This document shows, one piece after another, positions 21,913 through 31,882 of a stretch of 64,000 nt of DNA. The DNA comes from Symbiodinium kawagutii (lineage: Eukaryota > Sar > Dinophyceae > Suessiales > Symbiodiniaceae): contig VSDK01002217.1 of the NCBI GenBank assembly GCA_009767595.1, positions 314,685-378,684 of the forward strand, in the 5' to 3' direction. How positions within the stretch are numbered: position 1 is the stretch's first letter; each line of letters opens with the position of its first letter. Both the position numbers and the translations under genes were made by a program. Under the pieces are notes generated by a model, which did not search any database, had not been told where the DNA came from, and saw nothing but the letters and a program-made list of their open reading frames with translations.

Positions 21913-23497
21913 TTCATCGCTGTGCAAGCCGCGGCCAGGATGCAGCGATCCAATTCTTAGCCATAGAAGGTCAGTTGAACACTTGAGGTAACTGGATTGT
22001 TGCCAATTCATTTGGTGGTTTCTCAAAATAGGGGTACCCCTAAATCATCCATTAATAGTCATTTATAGTAATAAACCAACCATTTTTGGGGGTACCCCTA
22101 TTTTGAGAAACACCCATTTGGTAATGAATAATTGTAACTTGTTAAATGATTATACGCTTAAGCGACACTTAATCTTTGCTAATGTACAGTTTACTAAATT
22201 ATTCATTACCAACAATACTTAATTGTTAATTTCTCAACACTTATTGTTGGTAATGAATCATTTAATATATACCAATCATATACAATAGTAGGAGTAGATC
22301 AGTTTGATTGTTTAGAATCAGCAGCAAATATTTTGGAATCATTATCCCGACAGTTCGACTGCAGGGTACATACGGGCACATGCTACGCCACAGACATATA
22401 GAGAGTTTTGGGAAAGAATGGTTCATTTTTGCTCCAACATGTTTGCAGAAGAGTCGACATTTTCCAAAAAACCACTACTAATTGGAGATTCACCATGTTT
22501 GCTAGAGTGATTAACCACGACTAATTGGAGATCCAACATAGTGATTCACCATGTTGAGCATCATCATTAACCACTACTAATTGGACATTCATGATACCAA
22601 AGCATCCCTAGTTTCACTATATATAACTGGTGATTCACTATCAAATGCAAGGGGCGTATAAAGAGCTGGATCGCCAAGTAATGCTTTGGATCATGGCTCT
22701 TGGAATGCGAAAAATATTAACTCGTGTGTGGTTTCATTGACATTTTTGTTATTTTCCCCAGTCCTTACAAATGGTTAGGTTCATGGAATCCCAGTAACTA
22801 TTGAATGGTTTCGAATAGGTATTTTCTATTAGTTAATTGAATGGTTATAAACTATAAACATTTAACATTGATAATAATTAATTCCACAAATTTTCAATGG
22901 TTAAAAACTATCAAATCAATCCACTGTTTTACAAGCTAGATCAATGGGTCCGCAGCATCAAAATCTGGAGCTCATGGTATGCCACCTGCAGCCATGCGCG
23001 ATCTCTAGAGCCCATCTTCAGCGCATGTTATCTAGATGAGAAAATCTGAAGTTGATTTTCTGTTGGATTTCTCGAGCATGGCCAAATCATGGAGGAGACC
23101 CAGCGCGAAACCAGAATTCGAACGGTGATTTTCCAGCAGTTAACGTGGCTTTGTCAAGTCCCACAGCTAGTTGTTGTTAGCATCGCCACGCTCAGCAGTT
23201 CAAGGCTTTGGTGGTTGACGCTGTGTAGTTGTCGAACCGGACAGGAAACAGCCGCTGTTTGTGGCAATTACCGGTGCTGAATCATGGCGATTATGGTTGA
23301 TAACGGTTAGTAGGAATTAAGGGATAGCAACCACCACACTTGAAAGGTTTGTGCTGATGTTTGTGTTTGAACGATGGTCACACAAACTGGGTATGCATTC
23401 AGGACGCTTCAGAAAGACGCACAGCAGGAAGCATTCACAGAGATGAACCACAGAGATGAACTCAACCGTCCGATTGCTACGGTTGTCACCGGAGATG
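21913..23497 (+). CDS. Cluster of small plus-strand exons encoding helical, charged sequence
   Basis: Five splice-bounded blocks, all compatible with phase 0. 21913-21945: FIAVQAAARMQ after TTTTTCACAG. 22956-22976: HQNLELM between GTCCGCAG and GTATGC. 23077-23124: HGQIMEETQRETRIRT between TCTCGAG and GTGATT. 23199-23222: FKALVVDA after CTCAGCAG. 23413 to about 23481-23497: KDAQQEAFTEMNHRDELNRP then IATVVTG after GCTTCAG. Introns between the later blocks are about 75-190 bp. The composition is helical and charged, possibly a coiled coil. The product is not recognised; whether the blocks belong to the Calx-beta gene upstream of the gap or to a separate gene cannot be seen. Confidence 0.4.
22011..22121. 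mobile_element. Palindromic MITE-like element, family 1 (best-preserved copy)
   Basis: The left arm GGTTTCTCAAAATAGGGGTA and the right arm TACCCCTATTTTGAGAAAC are perfect inverted repeats over about 20 bp, followed outside by GGTG/CACC. The inner part contains AAATCATCCATTAA and AATAAACCAACCATTTTT. This copy defines the family. Confidence 0.7.
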
Positions 23498-23840
23498 GCA
23501 GTGATTAGGAGCAACACTTGCCAAATCCTTTTGGCTTGATGGCCAGCCAGGCGGCAACTTAATGTAGCGCTGGTGGCAACGGGAAGGTTGAAGTTAGGAA
23601 AGGAGGGGCGGTGTTTCACATTTCCCACGTTATGGCGTGGTCTCCACTCCTTGTAATCCTCATCCTATTTTGATTGTCATCGTCAACAGTCATCAGCCCT
23701 GACGGCATCACCAGCATCACCGCGATTCTGCGTTGTCATCATTGCCTGAGCCATCAGCCATCTCGCATCACCGCCAAACTCGTCACCCTTGTCCGAATCA
23801 CCGCCGGGGCCATCAGTGTCATCATCAGTTCATTTCACCA

Positions 23841-23854
23841 TCCTCATCATCACC

Positions 23855-23910
<56 letters not shown>
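23841..23910. repeat. (CAC)n(CAT)n microsatellite
   Basis: About 70 nt of CAC then CAT trinucleotides. It reads as poly-His, poly-Ile/Thr or poly-Ser depending on frame. Confidence 0.95.
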
Positions 23911-24059
23911 TTTCATGATCACGCCCGTCCTCATCATATCGCTGCCTGCTCATCATCCGACTGATGAAGTCACACCTCCATCTTCACTGCCACGGCCTTC
24001 TCATCACCATCCTCCCTCCAGTGACTCACTGGAGACCTGCTGTGCTGCTGCTGGGCTCC

Positions 24060-24368
24060 TTAGTCTTTGGCCGCGCTGGGGTTTGGTATGCGTCTCATGC
24101 ATTGCGTGGCAGGCCTGAGCGCACGTAGTGCGGCGGTGACCAGTAGCAATTGTCGATAGCCACAGTCAACACTTAGACTTAGCGACCACTCTTTTGCCAA
24201 TGGCATCGCCACACCCGCATGAACAGCTGCACCTAACTCGGAAATTCCAAATGTCACCAAGAAAAATGTGCCCCAGAAACCCTTTGCATTTTTTTGCATC
24301 CGATATGATGCATGAACCCAAGAGATGACGCAAACGTTGGCAAATATGCCATACATTGCATGGAGGAT
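24060..24368 (-). CDS. Minus-strand gene, two-helix membrane exon
   Basis: The acceptor is AATACTCAG|ATC, in phase with the preceding exon. It reads ILHAMYGIFANVCVISWVHA and later WGTFFLVTFGISELGAAVHA, two probable transmembrane helices. The frame stays open to a TAA at 24060; GC donors inside (for example CTCAG|GCCTGC) could end it earlier. Confidence 0.5.
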   Translation of the reverse strand: MLHAMYGIFANVCVISWVHASYRMQKNAKGFWGTFFLVTFGISELGAAVHAGVAMPLAKEWSLSLSVDCGYRQLLLVTAALRALRPATQCMRRIPNPSAAKD

Positions 24369-26269
24369 CTGAGTATTCTTTAAGTCACTGCGGATACGTT
24401 ACTCGCAATTAGGAACCATCACTGTCTCCCCAAAATTTGCCGTTGTTCAACGGTATTCGCCTTACTTTCTTCCAAAACGTGATGAACCAAATTCTCCCAT
24501 CAATACTTAACCATGATACAAAATATGCAAACAAGTGTAACTGCTTCTCCATTTGAACACCCTGGTAAACGATATATACTACATTACTACATAGATGCAT
24601 CCATTGTCATCCATCGCAGTTCAACCATTTGATATACAATGTCGAACGCTAATTTGCCACCAGTTCCTTGTCTTTACAGTGCCAACATATTTTCTTGGGA
24701 CGTCTAGCGTTTCCTCGATTTTTCACGGTGTTTCACTTGTTTGGAGGCTTGGATGATGCCGCAGAATGTCTTTCGAGCGCCCATTTTGGATCGACAGGAG
24801 GGGTGAAGTAGGAATCTTGTGTGGACCTGGTTGGTCGGCTGGTTGCTTGGTTGCCTGGCAAATCGAGATCCAGCGGTGACGCCAAACCTTCCATGTGTGA
24901 AGAATCACGCGGCATTTTTTGTTGGAAAAAGTTGGGTGCTTCTCGAGCCATAGGGGGGGCCTCCAAAACTGGCTGGTTTCTTTTCTTTAATAGTTGACAG
25001 CTACAAAATTAGATGATTTGAAGGCAACCTTATTTTGAGAAACGCCCGCTTGGGTTTATGATGCATTTGGATCTCCAAACAAACAATATCCAGAAGTTAG
25101 TCGATATTACCCTTGGGTAAACCAAAAATGTAAAACCACCGTGTTCAGATGTTCAACTAAAACGGGGTTTTCACATTTTGTTACTTAACCTGGAGTAGTA
25201 ACAACATGGATGTTTTACGACCCACAATATGTATGCGTCAACCATGGTTGATAGGAATGTGTCCTTCAACATTTGCAAATAAATCCAGGACATGCCAATG
25301 TATTGTCAACTGGTCGGTTATTGTTGATATATCGCTGGGTGAGTAACAACAATAGAGTTGCGTGTATTCTTCAAATAACACAACATGCTCAGATATGGCT
25401 GTCGATCAAAGCCCTGCACCCCTGGTTCCTCCATCATTAACCATTGTTTTCTCCATTATTGTTGGTGATTAATTATCATTATCCCTCATTAGTTGGTTGG
25501 TTAATATTGACCCATTGCCATATGTCGAGCATCTTTGATCTGCATCATGCGGAACTTGGGGCTTCGCAATTTCAAGATGACACCTTGCACTTGTATCAAG
25601 GCGCATTGGTCCTGCAGGATGTGAAACAAACCCGGGACAGAATCATTTTCCACAACAAAAACGAAAATCGGCAAACTCACAACTGGCAGGTGGGTTGAGT
25701 CGATAGATTTGGTGCATTTTCATGCATGCTTGGCGATGATGGTTTCTAATTCAATTTATTTCGGGGTTGTTGACTACTTTTTGGAGAGCGCAACATTGAT
25801 TTGCTCAAATTTTTTTAGTTGATTGGATAATAAGAGTAATTGCCAATATTTGTTTGAATGCCTTCCCTTTTGTTTCATCAATAAGGTCATGCTTCGGTGC
25901 TTTCGACTTACCATCCCCGCGGGCTCAAATATTTTCTCCAACCATTGATTGACCGTCATCATCGCACTGACTAGATCGTGAGTTATGCCTAGGTAAGGCC
26001 AACAACATGACCCATCGCTACCTTTGCATACCTTGAGGATGAATGATATGTGCAAACTACAATGTTAACCATTACAAGCATTAACCAGGATTACACCCAT
26101 ATCTTGGAGTTTGCTTATGATTATCAGCCGATTGGTTTGCAGGAAAATGACCAGTAAACCGACCACAACTGATACCTTTTGATGAACTAACCCAGCGATG
26201 GAAAATCCCCCATTTACTGCGGATTTCCTTCGGATTCCCCTTGAAGAAGTTGTGATTCTGTATTGCCAG
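24060..26269 (-). CDS. Minus-strand multi-exon gene with membrane-rich 3' exons, unknown family
   Basis: Exons in transcript order: 26269-26176, 25988-25912, 25611-25519, about 24950-24738, 24703-24661, 24561-24466 and 24368 to about 24060. The first three join in phase (LAIQNHNFFKGNP, KEIRSKWGIFHRW, then ITHDLVSAMMTVNQWLEKIF, then QVQGVILKLRSPKFRM), and so do the last two (LFAYFVSWLSID, RIWFITFWKK, then ILHAMYGIFANVCVISWVHA and GTFFLVTFGISELGAAVHAG). The last exon holds two probable membrane helices. Introns between the last exons are 97-99 bp, and one donor (25518) is GC. The link across 25518-24950 is not phase-checked and a frame problem lies at 24704-24736 (only 33 bp), so this could be two genes. 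It is transcribed opposite to its neighbours. Confidence 0.45.
24466..24561 (-). CDS. Minus-strand gene, aromatic membrane exon
   Basis: The acceptor is GTTTACCAG|G, the donor AAGAAA|GTAAGG (strong). 96 nt, phase 0 to 0; reads GVQMEKQLHLFAYFVSWLSI then DGRIWFITFWKK, an aromatic hydrophobic stretch. Confidence 0.5.
24661..24703 (-). CDS. Minus-strand gene, CWHC micro-exon
   Basis: 43 nt between ACGCTAG|A and GAACTG|GTGGCA; reads RPKKICWHCKDKEL with a C-W-H-C pair. Only 33 bp separate it from the previous exon, too short for an ordinary intron, so a frameshift or a different boundary is possible. Confidence 0.3.
24738..24950 (-). CDS. Minus-strand gene, Ser/Pro-rich exon, boundaries uncertain
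   Basis: An open minus frame reads MPRDSSHMEGLASPLDLDLP and later STQDSYFTPPVDPKWALERH, ending near CCAAACAA|GTGAAA. The 5' part overlaps the end of a family-1 palindromic element, whose GAG|AA terminus could serve as acceptor. A soluble, low-complexity linker. Confidence 0.35.
24931..25053. mobile_element. Palindromic MITE-like element, family 1
   Basis: The inverted ends GGTGCTTCTCGAGCCATAGG and CTTATTTTGAGAAACGCCC flank a diverged centre. It overlaps the 5' edge of the Ser/Pro-rich minus-strand exon. Confidence 0.5.
25392..25523. mobile_element. Palindromic MITE-like element, family 2
   Basis: Ends ATATGGCTGTCGATCAAAGC and AATATTGACCCATTGCCATA. The right end supplies the GC donor of the minus-strand exon ending at 25519. 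Confidence 0.5.
25519..25611 (-). CDS. Minus-strand gene, third exon, GC donor inside a MITE end
   Basis: The acceptor CACATCCTGCAG|GAC follows a good pyrimidine tract; the donor is ATG|GCAATG. The exon is 93 nt, phase 0 to 0, and reads DQCALIQVQGVILKLRSPKF and RMMQIKDARHM. The donor and the last few bases of the exon lie in the terminal repeat of the family-2 element at 25392-25523. The plus strand is also open here (SQFQDDTLHLYQGALVLQDV), but it lacks the phase-matched neighbours. Confidence 0.45.
25912..25988 (-). CDS. Minus-strand gene, second exon
   Basis: Acceptor CTTACCTAG|G, donor GGGATG|GTAAGT (strong). 77 nt, phase 1 to 0; reads ITHDLVSAMMTVNQWLEKIF then EPAGM. Confidence 0.5.
26176..26269 (-). 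CDS. Minus-strand gene, first visible exon
   Basis: The acceptor is AACTAAG|CTG, the donor AAAG|GTATCA. The exon is 94 nt, phase 0 to 1, and reads LAIQNHNFFKGNPKEIRSKW and then GIFHRWVSSSK. The adjoining minus frame that runs on to 26065 is a shadow. Confidence 0.5.
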
Positions 26270-26330
26270 CTTAGTTTACCAAAGGGTATGAACTCAACGG
26301 AAAACACCATGATGGATCATAATTGATAGT

Positions 26331-26392
26331 GGATCAACGGAAACCACAAACAAATGATCAATCAACGGAAACCACAAACAAATGATCATAGA
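26331..26392. repeat. Two-copy direct repeat, about 31 bp
   Basis: The string ATCAACGGAAACCACAAACA followed by AATGATCA occurs twice in a row; a third degenerate copy follows near 26393-26420. Confidence 0.8.
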
Positions 26393-26491
26393 TCATTGGA
26401 AAGCACCATCATTGATATCAAATCATCGCTTTCCCTGGTGTTTTCCTTAGCAGTTTGCCCCATGGCCCACCGTTGTCTTCCTTGCGTCTAG

Positions 26492-26605
26492 GACATACTG
26501 AGCTCAACGCGCGTCTATATCTGGGACCATCGTGAAGCCGCAGCGGCACAAACCTTTTGCCGCTCGGGGCGTTTCGCGGTGCGGACTGATGGGGGTACCC
26601 TGCTG
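26492..26605 (+). CDS. Exon reading RVYIWDHREAAAAQ, product unknown
   Basis: A very good acceptor (GTCTTCCTTGCGTCTAG|G) and a GT donor (CTGCTG|GTAGGT) frame 114 nt, phase 0 to 0, 38 codons: DILSSTRVYIWDHREAAAAQ then TFCRSGRFAVRTDGGTLL. It begins 223 bp upstream of, and divergent from, the first minus-strand exon. Confidence 0.55.
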
Positions 26606-29600
26606 GTAGGTCCTAACCATGGTGATTTTCAAGGGGTTCCTATGGTTTTTCAATGGTTCCCAAAGGTTTCCCCTAATCTGGATATGCTGATTTTTGAGGG
26701 GGGTCCTATGGTTTTTCGATGGTTTCACATAGGTTTCCATGGAGTGTCACCAGCTATCGATAAACTTTGGGAAGCCATGAGAAACCATCGAAAAACCCAT
26801 AGGAAGCCCTTGAAAAATCACCACATTTTATAGGGAAACCTTGGGTTTTACTAGCGAGCTGGTGGATTTTCCAGCTAGCCAGATTAGTTTGCCAAAGGAG
26901 GTATAACCAATGGCTGAGCCATGTTTGACAATCGTAAAATGGCGTGATGGTGAAACGATGAAGGGAAAACAAGGGTTTAACAATGGTTGATTGATTATGG
27001 TTCATTGAGCCGGCGCATTGCAATCTGGTTCAACAATGATGAACCTGAAAGTGGGTGGTTGATGTGTCATCCATCTTTATCGTGCATCATTGAACCAGGA
27101 ATTCAAAATATTTTAGCTTCGTTCACCATCATGAACCAGCAAAACCATTGACCATCCGTACTGACCAGTATTGACTATGATTACCCAATCAGTATTGACC
27201 AGCATTAACCACTTGACTACTACCGCGATTAATCACAAGCCATTTGCCAGCTTGTCAGCCATTGTTAACCAGAACAGCCTAGCTACCAATTTTTGCCTTT
27301 GATTGCTGGTTAATCCCCCAGTATCAACCATTCATTAACGATCATTTATTATTGATAAACTACTACTTAACCATGAAATTGCCATTTATTATTATCCATC
27401 AGTCAATCATCAGTTAACAATCAACCAACCATTTATTAACAACCAGTTAAACATCATATTAAGCAGCGCTTAGCCACCACTAACTATCCATTAACCACTA
27501 TGAACCATCATGAACATGTATGATGCTCTATAAACATCAGATTCACCATCAACCAATCTGGGTTTGTCCATAAACGGTGTACCCCTATAGCTGGTTAGTT
27601 TCCCTCATGGTTGAGGGGTACCATCATTCATGGACACAACCCATATAGTTGTTGAATCATTATTGTGAGTTATGATTATCCCCTATTCTTAACCATTTAA
27701 TGAAGCTACAACCACCACCAACCGTTAAAAGTGGTTGGATCACCGGCGCGTAACCAGCACCAACCATTCACTATCACAGCCATCCCTTCACCACCGCTTC
27801 CCGGTCACCTCGAAGCCCTTTCAGGCACTGGAGACTGTCAGGCTTGGATGTCCAGGACCCGGGGACCGCCAGGGTCGTGAACAGTGGTCCATCGTAGGCA
27901 GTGAATGGCTCAGTCATGGTCAGTTGATGGTGAGTCAATGGATATTTGATCGTAAAAAATGATAATTGATGGATGTCTTGTGGCTGCCAAGTGATGATCC
28001 ATCAATATTTCATGGTTGGGTCAATGAATGGGTGATTAATTGTTATATGTCAGTTGATGTTTAATCAATGCTTCATAGATAATGATGGTTTATGGCTGAT
28101 GTTGTATCAACGGGGAACATTGGTATGCATATGGTGAGTGGTTAATGTGGGTTGCTTACATATCATCAGGGTGGATAAGATTATAATCAGCTGTCTTAGG
28201 CTTTCTTCATTCATTCATAAACATTCATAGTTGAATAAGTGGGTGCATATGTATTTGCATTTTGCCAATAGGGTTGAGCTTGTAGATGGTAGCTAGGTGA
28301 TGGCAAGGATTACAGTATCGCAATGGGTTTAATGGAATCTTCAACCATTTATATACCATGCTTAATAGTGGTTGGTTTGCAATCGACACGTATCATGTTA
28401 CAATATAGTTTTCAAAACACTTGTTATTTTGTTTCAAACTTGTGGAGAGCAAGTATTGTGTTCAGTTCTATTCAAGAACTCTAGCCACAAGGAAATAAGA
28501 TCATCTGACCAATCACTTGCAAAATGACTGATCATCATTACCAGCTTTGGCTGTTTATCAATGAACTGATGTAATTATGAAAACTATATTGAACAGCGTG
28601 TACCGGTTGAAATGATTATTGCTGAATGATGTTGTTGATCATTTTTTTTCATATTGGATGATTTCCAGATTTAAGATGATTGTTTTTAAGAACCAGGCAG
28701 TGAGCTGATTAGCAGTTGGTTGATTTTTTAATCCTACATATTGGATTATGTTTAGATATTCATAATTGCTGCGTGATGTCTCGAGAAAGCCCAATCGTGT
28801 TTTGATGACATTGCCAACGGATTATTGTAAATGAACAAATCTTCAAACTTGTTGGATATGATGGGATGTTTTTTTTGTTCATCTATAAACATGTGGATTC
28901 GTGTCGTTCATGATTTCAGTATTGTCATAATATCCCAAAATTGTTCTGTGATGTACATGCTGGTCGGATGACCCTTGTCCTGATACGATAGTCCTTATCA
29001 CATCCGCCGTTCACCATTAAAATATATAACAACTATGAATTCAATTTGGTCTTTTGTGCACCATGGCGTAAACTACTACTACCACCAACACTCAAGATTT
29101 GAATAAGTCTAAGAATGACCGGCATTGTTTCACCAACAAAGTTATGCCCGCCAAGTGTCAAGGCTCGCCAATGACATTTTGAAATAGTTATACCAACATC
29201 GCCTGGTAGTTCTCCAATTGTGAATTGGCAGTGGGTCACCCCGTACCCCTGGTTCCCCTATCATTAACCATTGTTTTCCCTATAAAATGCTTGGTTAGTA
29301 TCCCCAATTATTGCTGATTAATATTGACTCATAGCCAATTGTGAAGTAACCGGACTCCCAAATCCCTCGGGGACATCGCACTTGCGCATTTTTTGAGCCT
29401 TAGGACTCTGGTGGGTTTCGTGCGTAACGTGATCATCAGCGCACGCACCTATGACGACGAACCCATCACCGTGGCCCAAAGTATTCGGAAGCGACTTGGA
29501 GAAGGGGAGAATTTGCATGTCCGGATGCTACGGTATCAGCACTAGCAACTTGAAAACGCTGGCCTTTTATAGCTGTAGCACAGGATTGATTATTGAACAT

Positions 29601-31882
29601 GTTTGCTTATTTAGTATACTAATTGGCGCAGAATTGAAAGAAAACAGTACTTGTTTGTTTGTAGGCTCATTTATCATTTGGTAGTTTCTCAATATAGGGA
29701 TCCCCAATCATCCAACATCAATCGTTCATCCTAATAAACTCAGCATTTTTAGGGGTCCCGATTTCACGAAACAACCATTTGACCTAATGGTGGTTTCTCA
29801 AAATGGGGGGACCCCCCAAAATCATCCATTAATCATCATTTTGAGTAATAAACCAACCATTTTTTCGGAACCCCCCCCCAAATACTACCCTCAACAACCG
29901 AAAATAGCTGTGCCGAGCTACAACCCAGTTAACAATGACAGGAACAGAGATGTGCAGCGAGTGAAGTCACAACGGCTCGGTCTTTGTTGGTTTATGGTGT
30001 CCTTTATGTCTTGGATGGTTTAAAATGTTTAATCAACAGATGTTTAAACACAACATGTGTATTATTATTGTATGGTTTGTTTTTGGATGGCTTAAAATGT
30101 TTATATATACTTTTGTTTTTGGTTCTTGGCTTGGTTGCACGCGTTGCAGGCTTCCATCAAGTAAGACATGTGAAAACCTGCTTGCTAGCAATTGCGTCAG
30201 CACGAGAGTTTGCTCATGCAAATATTTGCATCCATCGCTATTCATGAACCATCTCCGGTTTACCTCAAATAGATTTTGATTTACCATAAGATATGGGGAT
30301 TAATATTAATGAATCAACTAACAATTAATCAATATGGATCTAACAATCAGGTATACCACCAACAAAATTCATGGGTTTCCCTGAGGCCATGAATACCCTC
30401 TTGTTACCTGGAAACCAACAATTACCATCTTTGATAGGACATCCAGCTATAATTGGTCGATTTTCCACTCAACCAGGTGAATTTACCAGAGAGTATCTCA
30501 TGTACCAACAAAAATCATTGTACATATGAATCTGACATTGTGAGGTATACAGCCAACACAAATCCTGGGTTTCCCTAAGGCCACGATAGATACCTCTACT
30601 TGGGTTCAGGCTGCCAGCTGGTGGTGACAACTTCCGCGTTTCGCCCGAGGGATCCCCACTTCATCATCAAGTATTTGCCTCGCGGGGAGGGTAACGAGGA
30701 CGCGGATTCGGCAACGTTCCGGTCCGCTGAAGGGGGGGGGGCACCGGTGAAGCAATCTGGTTTATAATCATATTATGGCTATGGGTCAATGTTATCCAAC
30801 CAATAGTGGAGGATAATAACCAACAAACTATAGGGAAATCAATGGTTAATGATGGGGAACCAGGGGTACGGGGTTTTGACCCACTGTCATTTGAGGTATC
30901 TTATAATGAGCGTACCCAAAAAGTGGTTGGTTGGCTTATCATAGAAATTATTAATGTTGGATGATTTGGGGTTACCCCTATTTCAAGAAACCAGCGTATG
31001 AATGGAACCATGGCCAATGTAACTACCATTTTTTGCAGGTTGTGCCATTTGTAAATTGCATTCAATGGTTCTACACCATGATACCACGTAACAAGTTGAG
31101 GGAATTGCCAGTTACAGATGGCTTATAACGTTGCTCACGAAAAAGAAGCAAATCACCGGGAAACCTGGCTTCGCCAGTGACTTTGCAATGTACAGAGTGG
31201 GGTGGGAACACCGAGTCTACCAATGGGGATGCGAAAGCGGCCTATCCCACTGGTGATCCACGAGTTCTGGACAAAGCCACGAGGAAAGCTAGGAAATTCA
31301 CAGTTTTGAGGGTACACCCCGTGGTACATTAATAATGATTTTGTTGTATGATAGGGGACAATAACCATCAACAATGGTTAAACAAGTAGCAGTTGGTGGT
31401 TTGATTGACATTTTACCTCCTCAATGACTTTGGGAGTGTTGTTAGATGGACGAGCATATCTCATAGAGTGGTTGAATCCACCAACCAACCATGGATAGAA
31501 CAATGGAACATCCACCATTTGTAGATGGCCACTTTGCATTGCTGACTACTGGAGGGTAACCCCAAATCTATCTTGATTAGTGGTTGATAAGCGAAACCAT
31601 ATGCTTGACTGACCGTGGCCAAATCTATGTTGACTTGCGTCTATCGCTAGCTTGTGGTTGGGAGCGATGCGGGGCCTGGGGTATCCTCATAGCCATAGCC
31701 CTTTAAAGGGGGAGCCACGGAGCTATCAGGAGTGCTCTCACCAAATGATAGATTGGGATCACACTGGCAGAGCTGAGAAAATCACACCCAGAGCTTGGTT
31801 CGAGATCGAGATTCCTCAGCAGCCGAGGATCAGCTTTGTGTTGATGTGCCGCAGGGATATGAGAATCAACACCAACTACTGC
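26492..31882 (+). CDS. Plus-strand multi-exon gene with calpain C2-like (domain III) resemblance
   Basis: Four well-bounded exons: 26492-26605, 29404-29532, 30618-30690 and 31794-31882. The third reads LVVTTSAFRPRDPHFIIKYL, like the Y-x-V-V-P-S-T-x-x-P...F-x-L-x-V end of calpain domain III. The fourth reads WFEIEIPQQPRISFVLMCRR, like the start of the next such domain (N-P-Q...V-x-I-x-L-x-Q). They join in phase (1 to 1), so the visible part may link two tandem C2-like domains. In calpain-type proteases these beta-sandwiches regulate the protease and bind membranes. No papain-like catalytic motif is seen in the window. Exons two and three are not phase-linked (one ends in phase 2, the other starts in phase 0), so at least one exon is missing between them. 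Confidence 0.4.
26621..26823. repeat. Long imperfect inverted repeat (hairpin) in the first intron
   Basis: GGTGATTTTCAAGGGGTTCC on the left pairs with the sequence ending TTGAAAAATCACC on the right; the arms are about 55 bp and match with few changes, around a centre carrying another copy of CTATGGTTTTTCGATGGTTT. It starts 15 bp after the donor at 26606. Confidence 0.7.
27023..29221. other. Intronic stretch, mostly repeats; one weak island at 27820-27890
   Basis: ACCATTAACCA-type repeats at 27060-27480 and AT-rich unique sequence at 28200-29000. A GC-rich block near 27818-27890 after CCCTTTCAG is open in two plus frames (for example LSGLDVQDPGTARVV) but has no clear boundaries. A family-3 palindromic element lies at 27558-27645. 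Confidence 0.4.
27558..27645. mobile_element. Palindromic MITE-like element, family 3
   Basis: Ends TGGGTTTGTCCATAAACGGT and CATCATTCATGGACACAACC are inverted copies around GCTGGTTAGTTTCC. Confidence 0.55.
29222..29339. mobile_element. Palindromic MITE-like element, family 2
   Basis: Ends GTGGGTCACCCCGTACCCCT and TTAATATTGACTCATAGCC. It lies 64 bp before the exon at 29404. Confidence 0.5.
29404..29532 (+). CDS. Exon reading FVRNVIISARTYDDEP, product unknown
   Basis: After TTTTGAGCCTTAG|G the plus frame reads TLVGFVRNVIISARTYDDEP, then ITVAQSIRKRLGEGENLHVR; the likely donor is CTACG|GTATCA. Phase 2 to 2, 129 nt. Strongly coding-like, charged and regular. Confidence 0.55.
29676..29880. mobile_element. 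Two adjacent family-1 palindromic elements
   Basis: The first copy (29676-29782) has arms like GTAGTTTCTCAATATAGGGA and GGGGTCCCGATTTCACGAAA. The second (29786-29880) has the left arm GGTGGTTTCTCAAAATGGGG, but its right arm is cut short at a run of C. Confidence 0.5.
30618..30690 (+). CDS. Exon resembling the end of a calpain C2-like domain
   Basis: The exon lies between GGCTGCCAG|CTG and GGGAGG|GTAACG, phase 0 to 1, 73 nt; reads LVVTTSAFRPRDPHFIIKYL then PRGE. The downstream frame stays open to 30765 (EDADSATFRSAEGGG), so a later donor is possible. Confidence 0.5.
30772..31000. mobile_element. Family-2 element followed by a diverged family-1 element
   Basis: 30772-30888 carries the ends TATGGCTATGGGTCAATGTT and GGTACGGGGTTTTGACCCAC (family 2). 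30889-31000 ends GGGGTTACCCCTATTTCAAG, a family-1 right arm with a poor left arm. Confidence 0.5.
31794..31882 (+). CDS. Exon resembling the start of a calpain C2-like domain
   Basis: Entered after ACACCCAGAG in phase 1 and left at TGC|GTGTAT in phase 0, 89 nt; reads WFEIEIPQQPRISFVLMCRR and DMRINTNYC. It lies before a TGTA/TATA-rich tract. Confidence 0.5.

Noticed and set aside
23317..23628. 103-codon minus frame
   Set aside because: It covers the plus-strand block KDAQQEAFTEMNHRDELNRP, which has the better splice signals and composition.
25444..25698. Plus-strand exon reading SIFDLHHAELGASQFQ
   Set aside because: Coding-like, but the minus strand at the same place has a better acceptor and phase-matched neighbours. 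Kept only as an alternative.
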